From: Bradyrhizobium commune
GTDB taxonomy: Bacteria > Pseudomonadota > Alphaproteobacteria > Rhizobiales > Xanthobacteraceae
Assembly: GCF_015624505.1 (NCBI RefSeq)
Contig: NZ_CP061379.1
Coordinates: 5,146,001 to 5,210,000, forward strand
DNA length: 64,000 bases
Direction of reading: 5' to 3'
Part shown: in pieces, positions 17,815 through 26,817 of the stretch
Position numbering within the stretch: the first letter of the stretch is position 1
How the letters are laid out: the number at the start of each line of letters is the position of its first letter
Made by a program: the position numbers and the translations under genes
Notes under the pieces: generated by a model
What the model was told of the DNA's origin: nothing
What the model saw: only the letters and a program-made list of their open reading frames with translations
The model's database searches: none

Positions 17815-18273
17815 TCAGATTTTCGCAACTGGCCGCCGCGCGACGAGGACGGTGTTGATGCATTGCAGCACTATTTCGCGCTTTTGATTGCGGAGGTGAA
17901 TTTGATTGCGGACGATACCTCGGTCGGAGTTCGACTTCGACTCGCGTCTCTCCAGAACGGCCACATCGAGATCAAGCTCGTCTCCCGGACGCACCGGGGT
18001 CGGCAACCTGAGTTCATCCCAGCCGAGCCCGGCCAGTATCCGGAGCGAATAGGGCTGTGCTCTGGGTAGCAAGCAGATAACTATCGCAAATGTGTGGGCC
18101 CCCGAGGCTGTTAGGCCTGCGAAGACCGAACTCACTGCAGCTGCCTCATCGATGTGAAAAGGCTGCGGGTCGTACTTTTTGGCAAATTCGATGATTTCGT
18201 CCTTTGAGACGAGATACGGGCCAGCCGTACGCAATTGGCCGACCTCAGCATCTTCAAAATATAGGATGGCCAT
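17815..18273 (-). CDS. MaoC-like (hot-dog fold) dehydratase
   Basis: 152 residues. MaoC family features are the FEDAEVGQ opening, the hydratase motif KKYDPQPFHIDEAAA with Asp and His, and the GLTASGAHTFA helix, followed by a RPGDELDLDVAVLERRESKS strand region. Members hydrate or dehydrate enoyl-thioesters. The ATG at 18273 is preferred over TTG at 18276. It sits isolated among RAYT repeats, without other fatty-acid genes, and was probably moved here with the accessory insert. Confidence 0.83.
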   Translation of the reverse strand: MAILYFEDAEVGQLRTAGPYLVSKDEIIEFAKKYDPQPFHIDEAAAVSSVFAGLTASGAHTFAIVICLLPRAQPYSLRILAGLGWDELRLPTPVRPGDELDLDVAVLERRESKSNSDRGIVRNQIHLRNQKREIVLQCINTVLVARRPVAKI

Positions 18274-18463
18274 CAATGATCCCTCGCGCAGATTTGGCTA
18301 AACAGGGAGTAACCTAGCTTATCCCGCCGCTCACGTCAGCAGGTCAGCTTTTTGGCCCTTTTCGGAAGTACCGCGACTTATGACTTAGGTCCGAAATGAA
18401 CGCCAAAGCGGACATCTGGCTCACGCGTTTTTCACGCGCTTGGTTCTCTTGGCGGATTCATGA

Positions 18464-19223
18464 TTACGGTGACAGTGCACTAAACTATTCATCATCGCCG
18501 CCATCGTCCCGACTTTGAGGCTTCGGTCCTCTCTTCTCGGGCTTGAGAGCCCGCCCGGTCAGTTTCTCCAGGCGGGCCATGAAGCGGTCGCCACCGAGTG
18601 GCCGGCCGATGCTTTCCGCGGCGCGCAGCCGGTCGAACAAATCGTCGTCCGGAACCTCGCCGAGCAGATCGGCGAAGCGCGGGAAGCGATCCCTGATCGG
18701 CGCCAGCGCAGTCACTCCATCGCGCTTGCCGCGCAGATGCGCGCGCGTGCTCGCCCAGCGCCAGTCCTGCGCCCGTGCGACCAGCCGGGCGCGCACCGGG
18801 TTGAGCGACACGTAGCGCAGCGCCGCCGCGAGATGCTCCTCGTCCATCGCGACCGCGCCGAACCGGCCCTGCCAGAAATGCCCGGTGCGGCTGCGTCGCG
18901 CCTGGATCGCGCCGGCATAAGAGCGATGCACCCGCGAAAGAGCGCGGCGCAGCCCGTCGGCATCGGACGGCACCAGGATCAGATGCACGTGGTTGGGCAT
19001 CAGGCACCAGGCCCACACCTCGACGCCGGCGGCTTTGCAATTCTCAGCGAGCAGGTCGCGATACAGCGCATAGTCGCCGTCCTCGAAGAACGTGCGGGCG
19101 CGGCCATTGCCGCGCTGGGTGACATGGTGGGGATGACCGGGGACGACGACGCGGGCGAGACGGGCCATGCCGCAATATGCACGCGGAAGCACGTGGAGTC
19201 AATTTAGTGCACTGTCACCGTAA
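18464..19223 (-). mobile_element. RAYT transposase element with 20-base terminal inverted repeats
   Basis: A 760-bp unit bounded by ttacggtgacagtgcactaa at the left (18464) and its inverse at the right (to 19223), containing one transposase gene. Additional copies of the same terminal repeat lie at 17728-17791 and about 19391-19411. This fits a REP-associated tyrosine transposase and its cognate repeats, although the ends resemble simple inverted repeats more than classical REP hairpins. Confidence 0.8.
18485..19168 (-). CDS. REP-associated tyrosine transposase (IS200-like, Y1 family)
   Basis: 227 residues. The N-terminus MARLARVVVPGHPHHVTQRGNGR is characteristic of RAYT/TnpA_REP proteins. 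The HUH metal motif is seen as MPNHVHLILVPS, and the conserved HFWQGRFGAVAMDEEHL and RYVSLNPVRARLV segments follow; the catalytic Tyr is expected in this last region. The enzyme cuts single-stranded DNA at REP repeats. The ATG at 19168 is chosen over an upstream ORF start. Confidence 0.92.
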   Translation of the reverse strand: MARLARVVVPGHPHHVTQRGNGRARTFFEDGDYALYRDLLAENCKAAGVEVWAWCLMPNHVHLILVPSDADGLRRALSRVHRSYAGAIQARRSRTGHFWQGRFGAVAMDEEHLAAALRYVSLNPVRARLVARAQDWRWASTRAHLRGKRDGVTALAPIRDRFPRFADLLGEVPDDDLFDRLRAAESIGRPLGGDRFMARLEKLTGRALKPEKRGPKPQSRDDGGDDE

Positions 19224-19413
19224 TTCAATTCTCAGCGAGCAGGTCGCGATACAGCGCATAGTCGCCGTCCTCGAAGAACGTGCGGGCGCGGCCATTGCCG
19301 CGCTGGGTGACATGGTGGGGATGACCGGGGACGACGACGCGGGCGAGACGGGCCATGCCGCAATATGCACGCGGAAGCACGTGGAGTCAATTTAGTGCAC
19401 TGTCACCGTAATT
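19038..19413. repeat. 188-bp tandem duplication covering the 5' end of the transposase gene
   Basis: 19038-19225 and 19226-19413 are essentially identical over 188 bases. The unit holds the first codons of the transposase (read leftward) plus the right terminal repeat. The second copy carries a truncated, presumably inactive, transposase start. Confidence 0.92.
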
Positions 19414-19565
19414 CTCGTTTTATCGTCACGTGGAGCTTGGCAACTTCCGGCCGATTGGGCGAGCGATCAATCCGATGATGGTCGCGACTACGGAGAGCGG
19501 TGATCGAGAAGAGATGGGTTTCGCAAGGGCTCAACCCATCCTACGAAGTGACGCGAAAACCCCGC

Positions 19566-20315
19566 TCAGGCCGCTTTGGACACCAGCGCCTCGCTCTCGA
19601 CGAGCTCCGTCCCGATCAAATAGTCGCGGCAGCCGCGCAGGCTCCGCAGCGCGCGGTTGAAGTCGATGCCGGTCGAGACCAGGGCGTGCAGCGTGGCCGG
19701 ATTGCGGACGATGCCGCGCAGCACCGCGGCGAGGTCGATCTGGCCGTTCGGCTTGATCGCGGCGCGCGCCAGCGCCGGCAGCGCGCGGTGGGCGGGATCG
19801 CTGATGACGCGGACCGCGGCGAACGGCAAGCCGGCTTCAGTGGCGTAGGCAGCCGCGATGTGGCTCTCCATGTCGACGGCGGAGGCGCCGGTCTCCGAAT
19901 GCAGCGCGGCCTTGGAGGACGAGCCCGTGACCACTTCCTCGGCACCGGCGAGACTGCCGCGCACGACGCGGCGGCGGCCGGAGGTGAGCTTGTCGATGAG
20001 GTCGGTGCCGAGCGACAGGCCGGCGCCCCAGCGGGCGTCGCCCGCGAGCACCTCGGTCGCCACCACGACGTCGCCGGAGCGCAGCGTCGGGTCGAGCCCG
20101 CCGGCCACGCCGAACGAGATCACGCCGCGAATGGTTTTGGGATCGACCACCGTGAGAAGCGCGCGCAACTGGGTCGGGCTGCTGGACGAGCAAATGACCG
20201 CCATCCCGGGCCCGGCCGCAATGCGGGCCTCCTGGACCAGTCCGGTCACGATCAGGATTGGCCGCCGGTCGATCGCTTGACCAGCGGTAACATAGTCCCC
20301 CGTCCCCAAAGTCAC
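19566..20315 (-). CDS. hpnG: Hopanoid biosynthesis phosphorylase HpnG
   Basis: 249 residues of the nucleoside phosphorylase (PNP/UDP) fold. Seen: ILIVTGLVQEARIA near the N-terminus, GVISFGVAGGLDPTLRSGDVVVAT (phosphate/nucleobase loop) and SAVDMESHIAAAYA (ribose-binding Met-Glu). HpnG removes adenine from adenosylhopane to yield phosphoribosylhopane. The start is GTG at 20315, overlapping the shc stop by four bases (GTGA), which implies translational coupling; longer in-frame starts would run deep into shc. Confidence 0.92.
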   Translation of the reverse strand: MTLGTGDYVTAGQAIDRRPILIVTGLVQEARIAAGPGMAVICSSSSPTQLRALLTVVDPKTIRGVISFGVAGGLDPTLRSGDVVVATEVLAGDARWGAGLSLGTDLIDKLTSGRRRVVRGSLAGAEEVVTGSSSKAALHSETGASAVDMESHIAAAYATEAGLPFAAVRVISDPAHRALPALARAAIKPNGQIDLAAVLRGIVRNPATLHALVSTGIDFNRALRSLRGCRDYLIGTELVESEALVSKAA

Positions 20316-22279
20316 ATTCCGACCCCTACCACCCTGCTGTTGGTGCTCCGCAAGTTCCGATACCGCGCCAGCGCCCACAGCGGGAAGAACTTCGCGTAAC
20401 CATGATAACGTAGGTAGAACACGCGGGGGAAGCCTGTGGCGGTGTAGCGGCTCTCGTCCCACAGTCCTTTTTGGTTCTGTGTTGCAATCAGGTACTCCAC
20501 CCCGCGGGCGACGGCCGGGTGATCAACCTCGCCCGCGGCCATCAGGGCAAGCAAGGCCCATGCCGTTTGCGAGGCGGTCGAGGGAGCGGCCTCCCAGCCC
20601 TTGTAATCGAGCCGGTAGCTGACGGCGTCCTCGCCCCAGCCGCCGTCCTTGTTCTGGATCGAGGCCAGCCAGTTGGCCGCCTTGCGCATCATCGGATCGT
20701 CGTGGCGGATCCCGGCCATGTTGAGGGCGCACAGCACCGACCAGGTTCCGTAGATGAAGTTCATGCCCCAGCGGCCGTACCAGGACCCCTCCGGGTGCTG
20801 GGTCTTGCGCAAATAGGCGACACCATCGGCCACGTGCTTGCTGGTCTTTTCGGTCTCGCCGAGCTGCCCCAGCATCGAGATGCAGCGCGCGGTGACGTCC
20901 TCGGTCGGCGGATCGAGCAGCGCGCCGTGGTCGGAGAACGGGATGTTGTTCAGATAGTACTCGAAATTGTTGACGTCGAAGGCGGCCCAGCCGCCGTCGT
21001 CGCTCTGCATGCCCTCGATCCACTCTCGCGCGCGGTCGATCGCGGCGTCATAGCCGGCGGTGCCGTGCTCGCGGCGCATGCGATCCATCGACATCACGAC
21101 CACGGCGGTGTCGTCGAGATCGGGATAATGGGCGTTGTTGTACTGGAAGGCCCAGCCGCCCGGGCGCACGTCGGGCCGCTTCACCGCCCAATCGCCCTTG
21201 ACCTCGAGCTCCTGCTTCGGGATCAGCCAGTCGAGACCTTGCTTCGCCGCCGGCACCGCCTTGTCACCGCCGGCTTCCAGCAGTGCATGGGCCGTCAGCG
21301 TCGTGTCCCAGATCGGCGAGACGCAAGGTTGGCAATAGGCCTCGTCGTCGCCGATCACCAAGAGCTTGTCGAGGCCCCGGCGCGTGGTGGCGCGCGGCGG
21401 ATAATTCTCGTCCTTGCCGAGCGCGTCGTACATCATGACGATGTTGGCCATGGGCGGATAGATCGCGCCCATGCCGTCCTCGCCGTTGAGCCGCTCCTCG
21501 GTGAAGGCGAGCGCGGCATCGATCGCGCGCTGGCGCAGGCGCTTCGGAAACATCGGCTCGACGACGCGCAGGATCGTGTCGAGCGCGCGGAACAGCAGGA
21601 ACCAGGCCATGCTCTGATGCGGCGCCTTCGCGGTCATGCCGATCGAACGCGGATCGCCGAGAAACAGCTCGTCGATGCCGACGCCCTTGGGATTTTTCGC
21701 ACGCGGCTTCAGCGCGGCGAGCACCAGCAGCGGCACCATGGTGGTGCGCGCCCAATAGGAGATCTTGTTGATGTGGAACGGAAACCAGAACGGCAGCAGC
21801 GTGATCTCGACCGGCAGCACCGGCACCGCGCGCCAGGTCAGGACGCCGAACATCGCGAGCGTAAAGCGCGTGAAGACGTTGCTGTTGACGGCACCGCCGT
21901 GGGCGTGGATCGCCTCGCGCGCGCGCACCATGTGCGGCGCGTCGACGCTGTCGCCGATCATCTTCAGCGCGAAATAGGCCTTCACGCTGGCGCTCATGTC
22001 CAAGGGACCGTCATGCACCAGCGGCCAGCCGCCGTGGGCGCCCTGAATGCGACGCAGATAGTTGCCGATCTTGGCCTCGAGCTGCGCATCGACCGGCTCG
22101 CCGAGATGGTGACGCAACAGGATATATTCGGCCGGAATGGTGGCGTCGGCCTCGAGTTCGAACACCCAATGGCCGTCGGATTGTTGAAAGCCGAGGACGC
22201 CTTGCGTCGCCGACGCAATGCTCGATTCCAAGACCTTCGATTCCAAAGCTTCGCGGCTGGTCGCGTTCACGGAATCCAT
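20312..22279 (-). CDS. shc: Squalene-hopene cyclase
   Basis: 655 residues, the usual length. The catalytic DXDD motif is DLDD at residues 387-390 (YPDLDDTAVV), and several QW motifs are visible (for example GFQQSDGHWVF, NKDGGWGED, NQKGLWDES). It cyclises squalene to hopene and hopanol as a monotopic inner-membrane enzyme. It is fourth in the hpnC-D-E-shc-G run, 98 bases after hpnE, and overlaps hpnG. Confidence 0.97.
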   Translation of the reverse strand: MDSVNATSREALESKVLESSIASATQGVLGFQQSDGHWVFELEADATIPAEYILLRHHLGEPVDAQLEAKIGNYLRRIQGAHGGWPLVHDGPLDMSASVKAYFALKMIGDSVDAPHMVRAREAIHAHGGAVNSNVFTRFTLAMFGVLTWRAVPVLPVEITLLPFWFPFHINKISYWARTTMVPLLVLAALKPRAKNPKGVGIDELFLGDPRSIGMTAKAPHQSMAWFLLFRALDTILRVVEPMFPKRLRQRAIDAALAFTEERLNGEDGMGAIYPPMANIVMMYDALGKDENYPPRATTRRGLDKLLVIGDDEAYCQPCVSPIWDTTLTAHALLEAGGDKAVPAAKQGLDWLIPKQELEVKGDWAVKRPDVRPGGWAFQYNNAHYPDLDDTAVVVMSMDRMRREHGTAGYDAAIDRAREWIEGMQSDDGGWAAFDVNNFEYYLNNIPFSDHGALLDPPTEDVTARCISMLGQLGETEKTSKHVADGVAYLRKTQHPEGSWYGRWGMNFIYGTWSVLCALNMAGIRHDDPMMRKAANWLASIQNKDGGWGEDAVSYRLDYKGWEAAPSTASQTAWALLALMAAGEVDHPAVARGVEYLIATQNQKGLWDESRYTATGFPRVFYLRYHGYAKFFPLWALARYRNLRSTNSRVVGVGM

Positions 22280-22377
22280 CTTGCTCGATTACTCCGACAG
22301 TTGATTGCAATGGACCGGGACAAATGCCCGTCAGGGCCGCTCTTCAGGATCCTTTTGAGTCAAGAGCCCTTTTTGAG

Positions 22378-23634
22378 TCAAAAGCCCTGGGCGGCCAAAA
22401 CCAGATCGGCGGCGCGATCGCCGGACCGGACCGATCCCTCGATGGTTGCAGGCAATCCCGTAGCAGTCCAATCGCCTGCTAGGAACAGGTTTTTCAGCGC
22501 GGTGACCGGCCCCGGGCGCAGGGCATTCTGCGCTGGAGTAGCGGCAAAAGTGGCGCGACGCTCGCGCACGATCTGCCAGGGCGGCAGCTCGCCGGAGACA
22601 CCGCCCGCCTTGCAGACGTCGCTCCAGATCGTCTGCGCGAGCTCCTCGCGCGGCACGTCGACCAGGCGGTCGCCATTGCTAATGGTCACCGAAAGCCGGT
22701 TGGGGAATGCGAACAGCCATTCGACCGTCCCGCCGATCACGCCCAGGATCGGCGCCGAGCCAGCCGGCGGTTCGATGCGGAAATGCGCGTTCACGATGGC
22801 GCGGAATTCGGTCGGCGTCTTCAACCCCGGCAACAGGCTCGCCGCCGCGCGCGGCGGCACCGCCATCACGATCACGTCGCCTGCGGCGAGCTGGATCACG
22901 TCCTCGCCGCCGAAATTCAGCGCGCCGACCTTGCCGTCGGCGCTCGCGAAGGACCGCAGCTCGTGGCCGAGCTGAACCGTGTGGCCGCGCTCAGCCAAGA
23001 ACTTGAGGGCGGGCTCGATCAGCACGGCGCTGAGGCCGTCGCGCGCGATCAGCGGGCGGCAGGCGTGTCCGCCCGCAAGCAGCGTCTCGCGCACGATCGC
23101 GCCGGCAAGTCCGGCCGAACCTTCGGGCGGATCGACATTGAGCGCTGCGAGCAGCAGCGGCTGCACCAGGCGCTGATAGAGCGTGCCCTCGCAGGGAATG
23201 GACTTGCCGACCAATGTTGCTTCCGACGCCCAGATCAGCGGCGCCAGCTTGAGGTAGTCCGTCAAGCCGGTGTCGGGCACGCGGCGGCCCTCGTCGAACA
23301 GCCAGCCCGGCATGCGGCCATCGCCGAGATCGAGCTGCCAGCGCTGGCCGGTCTTGATATCGACGAAGGGGAATTGCGCGCGCTCCGGACCGACCAGGCC
23401 GGCCTCGGTGCCGATCGAGCGCGCATAGGCGCGCGCGTGGCTGTTGCCGGACAGCAGCAGATGATTGCCGTTGTCGATGGTGAGATTGGTGGCGCCGTCG
23501 AAATAGGAACGGCAGCGGCCGCCGGCCTGCTGCGTCGCCTCGTGCACGGCGACCTTGAAGCCGGCATTGGCGAGCCGAACAGCGGCAGAGAGGCCGGAAA
23601 TTCCAGCGCCGATGATGTGAGCTGTGTTTTGCAT
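22378..23634 (-). CDS. hpnE: Hydroxysqualene dehydroxylase HpnE
   Basis: 418-residue FAD-dependent amine-oxidase-fold enzyme. The FAD motif is IIGAGISGLSAAVRLANAG near residue 8, followed by EATQQAGGR. The C-terminus has LFLAGDWTATGLPATIEGSVRSG. HpnE reduces hydroxysqualene to squalene. The ATG at 23634 shares one base with the hpnD stop (TGATG), indicating coupling; the longer upstream frame would extend into hpnD. Confidence 0.93.
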   Translation of the reverse strand: MQNTAHIIGAGISGLSAAVRLANAGFKVAVHEATQQAGGRCRSYFDGATNLTIDNGNHLLLSGNSHARAYARSIGTEAGLVGPERAQFPFVDIKTGQRWQLDLGDGRMPGWLFDEGRRVPDTGLTDYLKLAPLIWASEATLVGKSIPCEGTLYQRLVQPLLLAALNVDPPEGSAGLAGAIVRETLLAGGHACRPLIARDGLSAVLIEPALKFLAERGHTVQLGHELRSFASADGKVGALNFGGEDVIQLAAGDVIVMAVPPRAAASLLPGLKTPTEFRAIVNAHFRIEPPAGSAPILGVIGGTVEWLFAFPNRLSVTISNGDRLVDVPREELAQTIWSDVCKAGGVSGELPPWQIVRERRATFAATPAQNALRPGPVTALKNLFLAGDWTATGLPATIEGSVRSGDRAADLVLAAQGF

Positions 23635-24473
23635 CAGATGAGAGCGTAGCGGAGCAGGATCGCAAAGCGTGTGACCTTCGACACACGCACCGGCTCGCGC
23701 GGTGCGTTGAAGCCGCGCGCGATCAGGAGGTCCAGGATGGCGTGATAGTATTTCGACATGATCCGCGGCGCGCGCACCGCGCGGCGCCGGTTGCGGTTCA
23801 TGATCTCGTCCGACTGCTCGAAATGCGCCTTCGCGCGCTGCGCCAGCGGCAGGCAAACCTTCGCCAGCGCGCGCTCGGCGATCACCCGGTTCGGATCATT
23901 CGACGTGATGCCGGCGTGCAACAGCGCCTCGCGCGGCAGATAGAGCCGGCCGAGGCCTGCGTCCTCGTCGATGTCGCGCAAAATGTTGGTGAGCTGGAGC
24001 GCGCGGCCGAGATGATGGGCGAGCAGGATGCCGTCCTCTTCCGGCAGGCCGAACACCCGCACCGACAGCCGCCCCACCGCGCTCGCGACCCGATCGCAAT
24101 AGAGATCGAGCGTCGCCATGTCGGGCGCGCGGATGTCCTGCGGCACGTCCATCTCCATGCCGTCGACGATGGCGAGGAAATCCTCGCGCTTCAGGCCGAA
24201 GGTTTTCACGGAGCCGACGTAGTCGGCAAGACGCGGCGGAGGGTTGCCCTGGTAGAGCGCATCGATGTCGTTGCGCCAGTCCTGGAGCGCGGCGAGGCGC
24301 TCGTCGCGCGGGCCGTCGGAATCGGCGATGTCGTCGACCTGGCGGCAGAAGCTGTAGATCTGGAACATCGCCTCGCGCTGGTCGCGCGGCAGGATGCGCA
24401 TCGCAGCGTAGAACGAGCTGTTCGATGCGGTCGAGCCATAATTGGCGCCGGGCGACGTCGCCTCAAGCGTCAT
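23634..24473 (-). CDS. hpnD: Presqualene diphosphate synthase HpnD
   Basis: 279-residue trans-prenyltransferase of the squalene/phytoene synthase family. Both Asp-rich motifs are visible: QVDDIADSD (first, about residues 47-56) and NILRDIDEDAGLGRLYLP (second, about 162-180). In the HpnCDE route HpnD condenses two FPP to presqualene diphosphate. Its 5' end overlaps hpnC by 11 bases. Confidence 0.94.
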   Translation of the reverse strand: MTLEATSPGANYGSTASNSSFYAAMRILPRDQREAMFQIYSFCRQVDDIADSDGPRDERLAALQDWRNDIDALYQGNPPPRLADYVGSVKTFGLKREDFLAIVDGMEMDVPQDIRAPDMATLDLYCDRVASAVGRLSVRVFGLPEEDGILLAHHLGRALQLTNILRDIDEDAGLGRLYLPREALLHAGITSNDPNRVIAERALAKVCLPLAQRAKAHFEQSDEIMNRNRRRAVRAPRIMSKYYHAILDLLIARGFNAPREPVRVSKVTRFAILLRYALI

Positions 24474-25347
24474 GGGCAGTCCCCGGTCTAGAGATGGCCT
24501 TGCGGCCGAGCGCGCGGCGGCCGACTGCGCCGATCATGCCGGCGAGGCTGAAGATGAGCAGCTCAAACTTGTTCAGATGCACCCGCTCGCGCAGGGGATC
24601 ACGCACCTTCAACAGGCGCACGATGCGGTCGGCGTAAGCCTGGATCACCGCGACGTCGACGCCGAGGCGGACATCCCTGATCTCGGCGCTGAGCGCCCTG
24701 CCCTCACCCAGCAGCGCTTCGTTGCGCACGGCGAGCGCCTGAAGGCAGGCCAGCATCGCCGGTGGCGACTGCGCAAGGGCGAGCTGCTCGACCGAGGCAC
24801 CGCTTGCGGCCAGCGCGTCGCGCGGCAGGTAGACCCGGTTGAGCTCGCGGAAATCCTTACCGCAATCCTGGAGGTGGTTGTTGATCTGGAGGCCTGCGCA
24901 GAGCGCATCCGAGGCGGCCCAGGTCGAGGTCGCCTCACCATGGACGTCGAGCATGAAGCGGCCGACCGGCATCGCCGAATAACGGCAATAGTGGATGACC
25001 TCGTCCCAGTTCTCGTAGCGCAGCTTGGTCACGTCCATGCGGAACGCGATCAGCACGTCGAGCGCGTGACGCGGCGCCATGCCGCGTTCGGCGAGCGCGC
25101 GCCGCAGGGTGACGGCTTCAGCCTGGGTGTCGCCCTTGCCGAGCAGTTCCGCCTCGAGCAGGTCGAGGATGCGAAGCTTCTCGTCCGCCGGCAGCGTCGC
25201 GTGGTCGGCGATGTCGTCGGCAGTGCGGACGAAGTTGTAATAGGCCAGGATCAGCGCGCGATGACGCGGATGAATGATCCAGGACGCGACGGGAAAATTC
25301 TCGTCGCGGTCACCCTTGCCGGATCGCAATTCGCTCGCAGAGGTCAT
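24463..25347 (-). CDS. hpnC: Hydroxysqualene synthase HpnC
   Basis: 294 residues, squalene/phytoene synthase family. The first motif is RTADDIADH, and the second is DCGKDFRELNRVYLPRDA. HpnC turns presqualene diphosphate into hydroxysqualene. The ATG at 25347 (MTSASELRSG) is used, as the longer frame begins without family similarity. It is the first gene of the leftward hopanoid operon, so the promoter should lie in 25348-25494. Confidence 0.93.
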   Translation of the reverse strand: MTSASELRSGKGDRDENFPVASWIIHPRHRALILAYYNFVRTADDIADHATLPADEKLRILDLLEAELLGKGDTQAEAVTLRRALAERGMAPRHALDVLIAFRMDVTKLRYENWDEVIHYCRYSAMPVGRFMLDVHGEATSTWAASDALCAGLQINNHLQDCGKDFRELNRVYLPRDALAASGASVEQLALAQSPPAMLACLQALAVRNEALLGEGRALSAEIRDVRLGVDVAVIQAYADRIVRLLKVRDPLRERVHLNKFELLIFSLAGMIGAVGRRALGRKAISRPGTAHDA

Positions 25348-25494
25348 CGAGGGCTGGTCAACAATCGTTTGGACAGGAAGGGCTTTTTGCCCGCACGGGC
25401 TCACGCCGGCGGTGCCGCCGCGGCCCCCATATAGGGGAATACGGCCGCAAAACCAATCCTGTCTCGCGATGGTGGCCCTTCCGAATCCGACCCG

Positions 25495-25521
25495 AAAAGG
25501 CGGCCTTCCGGGGGCCGCCTT
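25495..25521 (-). terminator. Terminator after the Cys-rich small protein gene
   Basis: A 9-bp stem (25497-25505 with 25513-25521) is followed, on the minus strand, by a T run. It separates the small gene from the hpnC promoter region. Confidence 0.75.
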
Positions 25522-25541
25522 CGATGGGCCAGTGGCCGAGC

Positions 25542-25775
25542 TTACTGGTTGTGGTTCTTCAGGACCTGGTCGCAGGCCTGCGAGATCTTGGCCCGGTTCT
25601 CCTTGAGGCAGGCCAGGATTGTGAAATCGCCCGCGTCAATGACCGGACGGCAGAACTTCTGCACATCGCGGGTGCAGGCCTTCTGCTCTTCGGCCGTGCC
25701 ACGGCCTGCCTGGGCGAACGCCGCGGTCGAAAGGGATGCCGACAGCAGGGTGAGAGCGACGAGAAGCTTACGCAT
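25542..25775 (-). CDS. Small secreted cysteine-rich-repeat protein
   Basis: 77 residues: a signal peptide (MRKLLVALTLLSASLSTAAFA) and about 56 mature residues with three cysteines in the spacing C-x7-C-x13-C plus a final Cys (KACTRDVQKFCRPVIDAG...ACLKENRAKISQAC). This matches the cysteine-rich repeat domain of rhizobial small exported proteins. Function is unknown. It has its own terminator. Confidence 0.8.
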   Translation of the reverse strand: MRKLLVALTLLSASLSTAAFAQAGRGTAEEQKACTRDVQKFCRPVIDAGDFTILACLKENRAKISQACDQVLKNHNQ

Positions 25776-26230
25776 TGTATTCCTTCATTCTGACGGCAGA
25801 ATCGCACCGATCCCGGACAGCACAGGGCGGACGACGGGAACGGTTTGTTCTGATGGCAAGTTGCCGCGGAGAGAGCGGCACCGGAGAAGGCACAAGCGCT
25901 GGTAAATGCGGCCAAATTGGCGCCACGCCTACCAAATCCGGTCTTCCCTTGGTCTTCATTGGCAGATGTAAGAGGTTGATACTACGTCATAATTCGGGCA
26001 GGCCGCGTTTTGCTGGGCACCTGTTGCAGGTCTGCATCTGTCCCGGCCGCGTTTTCGGGCGGAAACATCCAGAAACGCGCGAAACCGGAGGGTGCGGGCA
26101 TCGCGCGGGGCGCCGTGAACCGCCATCTCTGGCGATCCGGTGTTGAACCTGACACTGGCTCGCAGCACTAAACTTTCGATGTGGCGAGACGTCTTTTCCT
26201 GAAGAGACGTCGTTCCAAAACGGGATATTG
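25776..26230. other. Intergenic region between two small exported-protein genes
   Basis: 455 bases with no supportable gene. It must contain the divergent promoters for the genes at 25775 and 26231. Nothing else was recognised. Confidence 0.4.
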
Positions 26231-26731
26231 ATGATGAAATTCTTTGGGCGATCTGGACATGCGATCAAGGCGGCCGGCATTGGGGCTGCCCTGCTCTTCT
26301 CGATTTCGGCAAGCCACGCGCAGTCGTCCGGACCGTTCGCCGGTTTCGATGGCGCGTGGACCGGCACCGGCACGGTGTCTCTGTCTGATGGTTCCACCGA
26401 GCGCATCCGCTGCAAGGCCGACTACAAGGTCGCCGGCACCGGTCTCAGCCTCAAGCAGGCGCTGCACTGCGCCTCCGACAGCTACAAGTTCGACCTCACC
26501 AGCGACGTGACGAGCCAGGGCGAGCGCATTTCCGGCAATTGGAGCGAGTCCAACCGCAACATCTTCGGCAATTTGCAGGGCACCGCCGGCGGCGGCCAGA
26601 TCGACGTGTTCGTCGAGGCCAACGGCTTTGCCGCCAACCTGACGCTGCGCACCAACGGCAGCAAGCAGACGGTGCAGATCTCCTCCAAGGGCGAGATCCG
26701 CGGCGTCAACATCACGATGACGAAGGGCTGA
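26231..26731 (+). CDS. Exported protein of unknown function
   Basis: 166 residues with a signal peptide ending SISASHAQ. The mature part is Gly/Ser/Thr-rich with alternating hydrophobic residues, suggesting a beta-sandwich or lipocalin-like barrel (FDGAWTGTGTVSLSDG opening, ISGNWSESNRN middle). I do not recognise a named family with certainty. It stands alone, with a terminator behind it. Confidence 0.75.
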   Translation: MMKFFGRSGHAIKAAGIGAALLFSISASHAQSSGPFAGFDGAWTGTGTVSLSDGSTERIRCKADYKVAGTGLSLKQALHCASDSYKFDLTSDVTSQGERISGNWSESNRNIFGNLQGTAGGGQIDVFVEANGFAANLTLRTNGSKQTVQISSKGEIRGVNITMTKG

Positions 26732-26758
26732 TCGCCCTTCCGGATCGAAGAGGAACAC

Positions 26759-26787
26759 GCCCCCGGTTCTCGCGAGCCGGGGGCTTT
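26759..26787. terminator. Terminator between the exported-protein gene and the convergent RND gene
   Basis: A 10-bp GC-rich stem (26759-26768 with 26775-26784, one G:T pair) has a six-base loop and is followed by TTT on the plus strand. Confidence 0.75.
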
Positions 26788-26817
26788 CGCTGACATGCTG
26801 CGCGGAGGCCGCCCCGC

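Noticed and set aside
22351-22388. Short repeat (ttttgagtcaa) twice at the end of hpnE
   Set aside because: An 18-base duplication of the gene end; too small to interpret.
20471-22975. Very long open frame on the plus strand opposite shc and hpnE
   Set aside because: It is the antisense of two well-supported genes; high GC makes stop codons rare. The composition is His/Arg/Asp-rich without any family feature.
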